From Streptomyces rubradiris (GTDB lineage: Bacteria; Actinomycetota; Actinomycetes; Streptomycetales; Streptomycetaceae): a stretch of DNA of 64,000 nucleotides. This document shows positions 61,506 to 64,000 of this stretch, one piece after another. A model generated the notes under the pieces. That model was not told where the DNA came from. It ran no database searches and saw nothing but the letters and a program-made list of their open reading frames with translations. Positions within the stretch are counted from its first letter, which is position 1; the number at the start of each line of letters is the position of its first letter. A program made the position numbers and the translations under genes. The stretch covers positions 186,001 through 250,000 of the forward strand of contig NZ_BNEA01000015.1 of assembly GCF_016860525.1 (NCBI RefSeq), read 5' to 3'.

Positions 61506-62195
61506 TCAGTCGCGGTCGACGTGCTCCCGGAGGATCTTGCGGTTGGTCGCGTCGATGTCGAAGGTCGTCTTGTTCCAGTCGTCGGTCGTCACGACGTCGA
61601 CGGACCACTTCGGGTTGCCGCCGTCGGTGTCGTCGAGCTCGACGGCGGTGACGGTGCCCTTCGTCTTGCCCGTGGCGGTCTGCGCGGCCTGCTGCGGGGT
61701 GACGGTGGCCTTCTTCAGCAGGTCCGCCAGGTCGCGCTTGTCGTCGCCGTCGTCGTCCTTGGCCCGCGCCTTGCCGGCCTTCCCGTCGACCGCGTCGACG
61801 GAGACGGTGTGGGCGGTGCCGTCGTCCGTGGCGACCTCGGCCTCCCAGCGGGGGCTGTCGGGCGAGCCCTTGAGCTCGACGGAGACCGGCTTGGAGTTCG
61901 ACACCGCCCCCACCGCCGCGCTGAGCGCCTGCTCGTAGCCGGTCTTGGCCTTGGGGACAAGTGCCTTGCGCTCCCGCTGGTCCTCGGTGAGGTTGCCGTC
62001 CGCCGTCGGCGTGGGCGAGGTCGCGGCGACCTGGGCAGCCTCGGCGGCGCCGCTCCGCGCGGCCTCGCCGCCGCTGTCGTTGCCGCAGCCCGTGAGCAGC
62101 GCTCCGGCCGCGGCGGCAACGACGATCAGGGCGGTGCCGCGGGAGAGCGGCGGACGGTCACGACGCGGAAGTATTTCGTCACTCTTTGTGTCCAT
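61506..62195 (-). CDS. PepSY-domain lipoprotein
   Basis: A 229-residue lipoprotein. The signal sequence ends in a lipobox (AAAAGALLTGCGNDS, Cys near residue 37). Two PepSY-type repeats follow: AKTGYEQALSAAVGAVSNSK with PRWEAEVATDDGTAHTVSVD, and KKATVTPQQAAQTATGKTKG with NPKWSVDVVTTDDWNKTTFD, each an alpha helix followed by beta strands in which W-x-V-x-V is typical. PepSY domains regulate protease propeptides or bind peptides at the cell surface. It diverges from the MFS gene across 170 bp. Regulation is unknown. Confidence 0.85.
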   Translation of the reverse strand: MDTKSDEILPRRDRPPLSRGTALIVVAAAAGALLTGCGNDSGGEAARSGAAEAAQVAATSPTPTADGNLTEDQRERKALVPKAKTGYEQALSAAVGAVSNSKPVSVELKGSPDSPRWEAEVATDDGTAHTVSVDAVDGKAGKARAKDDDGDDKRDLADLLKKATVTPQQAAQTATGKTKGTVTAVELDDTDGGNPKWSVDVVTTDDWNKTTFDIDATNRKILREHVDRD

Positions 62196-62364
62196 GCAGT
62201 CAGTTTAGGCGAGATGTCCGTCCGGTGCCTCGTCGGCGCCGACGGCCGGACGCGGTGGCGGGCGGGTACGGGCCGGGTATGTGTCCCCGGTAGGGGCGGG
62301 GGAACTTGGTCCGACCGGTGGCCCCGGTGGATCCGCCCGGTGGCCTCGGTGGAGAGGAGGTCGT

Positions 62365-63879
62365 GTGACAGCGTCGACGTCGGCCAAGGGCGGCCGGGAA
62401 CCGGACCCCCGCGGGGACGGGTACGAGCCGGATCCGCAGCGGTGGCGCGCCCTGTGGGTCACTTTGGTGGCCGGGTTCATGAGCCTGCTCGACGTCACGA
62501 TCGTGGCGGTGGCCCTGCCCACCATCCAGCACGACCTGCACGCCTCCCCGGCGCAGGTGCAGTGGGTGGTGTCCGGCTACGCCCTGACCTTCGCCCTGGC
62601 CCTGGTCACCGCCGGCCGGCTCGGTGACGCCCTGGACCGGCGCCGCATCTTCCTGCTGGCGCTCGGCGGCTTCGTGGTCTTCAGCGCGGCCTGCGGCGCG
62701 GCCCCCGACATCACGCTGCTGGTGGCGGCCCGTCTCGCCCAGGGGCTGGCGGCCGGCTTCATGGCTCCGCAGAACTCCGCGCTCATCCAGCAGATGTTCC
62801 GCGGCGCCGAGCGCGGCCGGGCCTTCGGCTTCTTCGGCGCCACCGTGGGCATATCCTCCGCCGCCGGGCCGGTCACCGGCGGCGCCATCCTCGCCCTGGC
62901 CTCCGGGGACCAGGGCTGGCGGTGGATCTTCTATGTCAACGTTCCCATCGGCGTCCTGGCCGTCCTGCTCGGCCGCCGTCTGCTGCCGCGCACCCGGCGC
63001 TCCGGACGAGGCCGGGTGGACGTGCCCGGCGTGCTGCTCCTCGGGCTCGGCGTACTCGCGCTGATGTGCCCGCTGGTGCTGGCGGAGTCCGGCGGCATCG
63101 AGCGGCTGTGGTGGCTGTTCCTCGCCGGTGCCGCGCTCCTCACCGTCTTCGCCTGGTGGCAGCGCCGTCTCGTCGCCCGGGACGAACAGCCGCTGCTGGA
63201 CCCGCGCCTGTTCACCACCGTGCGCGGCTACGCCATCGGCGCCGGCATCGGCACGCTGTACTTCGTCGGGTTCAGCGGTGTGTGGCTGGTGTTCGCCCTC
63301 TTCTACCAGCGGGGGCTGGACTTCTCCCCGCTCCGGTCCGGTCTGGCCGTCACGCCCTTCGCGCTCGGCTCGGCGAGCGCGGCCGTGGTCTCCGGCCGGC
63401 TGGTGGAGCGGTACGGCCGCCTGCTCACCGTCTGCGGCCTCGCGGGGGTGATCGCCGGCCTGGGCGGCACCGCGCTGCTGCTGCGGCTCGCGCCCCTGGA
63501 CCTCGCGCCCTGGGTCGCCGCGCCGGTGCTCTTCCTCGGCGGCGTCGGCGGCGGCTTCGTGGTCTCCCCCAACATCACCATGACCCTGCGGGACGTGCCC
63601 GTGCGCATGGCGGGCGCGGCGGGCGGCGCGCTGCAGACCGGGCAGCGGCTGGGAGCGGCGCTCGGCACCGCCGCGCTGCCCGGCCTGTTCTATCTGATGC
63701 TTGGCCGCGGCGGCGACTACCGCGGCGCTCTCGTCACCGCGCTGGGCGCCGCGCTGGCCGGCATGGCGGCCTCCCTGGCCCTCGCGGTGTTCGACTGGCG
63801 GCGCGACCGGCGGCGCAAGCCGCACCGGAAGTGCCCGGAGGAGGTCGCCAACGCGCCCGTGCACGCCCGGCAGACCTGA
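62365..63879 (+). CDS. MFS exporter (DHA2 type)
   Basis: A 504-residue transporter with about 14 hydrophobic segments. Helix 1 holds LVAGFMSLLDVTIVAVALPT with the membrane Asp; the motif-A-like AGRLGDALDRRRIFLLALGG, GFMAPQNSALIQQMFRGAER and the motif-C-like GISSAAGPVTGGAILALASG follow. The GTG start is 4 nt after GAGGAGG, with another GTG 2 bp earlier out of frame. An N-terminal tail rich in Pro, Asp and Arg precedes helix 1. It is the last complete gene in the window and has no regulator beside it. Confidence 0.87.
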   Translation: MTASTSAKGGREPDPRGDGYEPDPQRWRALWVTLVAGFMSLLDVTIVAVALPTIQHDLHASPAQVQWVVSGYALTFALALVTAGRLGDALDRRRIFLLALGGFVVFSAACGAAPDITLLVAARLAQGLAAGFMAPQNSALIQQMFRGAERGRAFGFFGATVGISSAAGPVTGGAILALASGDQGWRWIFYVNVPIGVLAVLLGRRLLPRTRRSGRGRVDVPGVLLLGLGVLALMCPLVLAESGGIERLWWLFLAGAALLTVFAWWQRRLVARDEQPLLDPRLFTTVRGYAIGAGIGTLYFVGFSGVWLVFALFYQRGLDFSPLRSGLAVTPFALGSASAAVVSGRLVERYGRLLTVCGLAGVIAGLGGTALLLRLAPLDLAPWVAAPVLFLGGVGGGFVVSPNITMTLRDVPVRMAGAAGGALQTGQRLGAALGTAALPGLFYLMLGRGGDYRGALVTALGAALAGMAASLALAVFDWRRDRRRKPHRKCPEEVANAPVHARQT

Positions 63880-64000
63880 CGGGCACCGTGGGGAGCCGGG
63901 GCCGGCGGCAGGGCCATCAGGGTGGTCCGGGCCCGTGTCGGGCGGCGGGCGCGCGCACGGTTGGCCATGCTGGCCGGGAGCGGCACCCCTCGCGGCGACA

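Noticed and set aside
63880..64000. Gene at the right edge
   Set aside because: About 120 bp after the last MFS stop show no supported start, motif or terminator.

Overview
The window is very GC-rich (by eye above 70%), its codons end almost always in G or C, and many starts are GTG. Together with gene content typical of the genus (snapalysin with a divergent LysR regulator, a streptogrisin-type protease, a GH18 chitinase with CBM2 and FN3 modules, a secreted intradiol dioxygenase with a chitin-binding module, butyrolactone-receptor-like TetR proteins, a DasR-type operator), this indicates a Streptomyces chromosome. At least five decayed genes and many singletons suggest an accessory or arm region rather than the core, but this is inference.

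Layout. 1-3253: purine salvage and degradation on the minus strand (guanine deaminase, then xanthine dehydrogenase subunits, the last cut by the window edge), with a promoter and a 25-codon reading frame ahead of the dehydrogenase. 3763-6312: an unknown protein, a metallo-beta-lactamase-fold hydrolase and a DUF2332 protein. 6427-13181: a sulfur block. A promoter, a cysteine-rich leader peptide and a strong hairpin precede a sulfonate/taurine ABC transporter and a TauD-like dioxygenase; a terminator follows, then metY and metX for direct sulfhydrylation. 13844-19258: a complete peptide-type ABC transporter with fused ATPases. 19494-22434: a secreted I36 protease inhibitor and a chitinase whose promoter holds a DasR-type site between the -35 and -10 boxes.

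22484-25039: a three-gene operon (FMN reductase, MFS exporter, MerR regulator) joined by two ATGA overlaps and led by a promoter with a 19-bp spacer and a dyad, the geometry expected of autoregulation by the MerR protein. 25335-29769: single genes (acetyltransferase, kinase-fold phosphotransferase, DUF3566 membrane protein, reductase, methyltransferase). 29770-35500: a decay zone with a LacI fragment abutting a discoidin-domain fragment, an HxlR regulator, a truncated and frameshifted second metK, an MFS/ArsR pair and a frameshifted LLM flavin oxidoreductase. 36045-38052: two TetR regulators with butyrolactone-receptor-like DNA-binding domains.

38329-44541: a secreted protein, a two-component system, and a flavin monooxygenase coupled to an MFS exporter. 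44962-47029: LysR regulator and snapalysin. 47114-50469: TetR, a free-standing KAS III enzyme and an MFS exporter. 50762-55422: CBM-bearing dioxygenase, AraC and LysR regulators, CBM-bearing streptogrisin. 55590-63879: an AraC remnant, epoxide hydrolase, PRC-barrel protein, a small membrane protein, a compact group of pyruvyltransferase-like, FAD oxidoreductase and GH16-like genes, a PepSY lipoprotein and a last MFS exporter.

A theme across the window is short tandem repeats at gene 3' ends. After snapalysin and after the streptogrisin, a perfect hairpin is followed at once by 21-bp or 17-bp tandem copies that contain the hairpin's right arm; two further gene ends carry 31-bp and 14-bp arrays. 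No rRNA, tRNA, CRISPR array, insertion sequence or prophage was seen.
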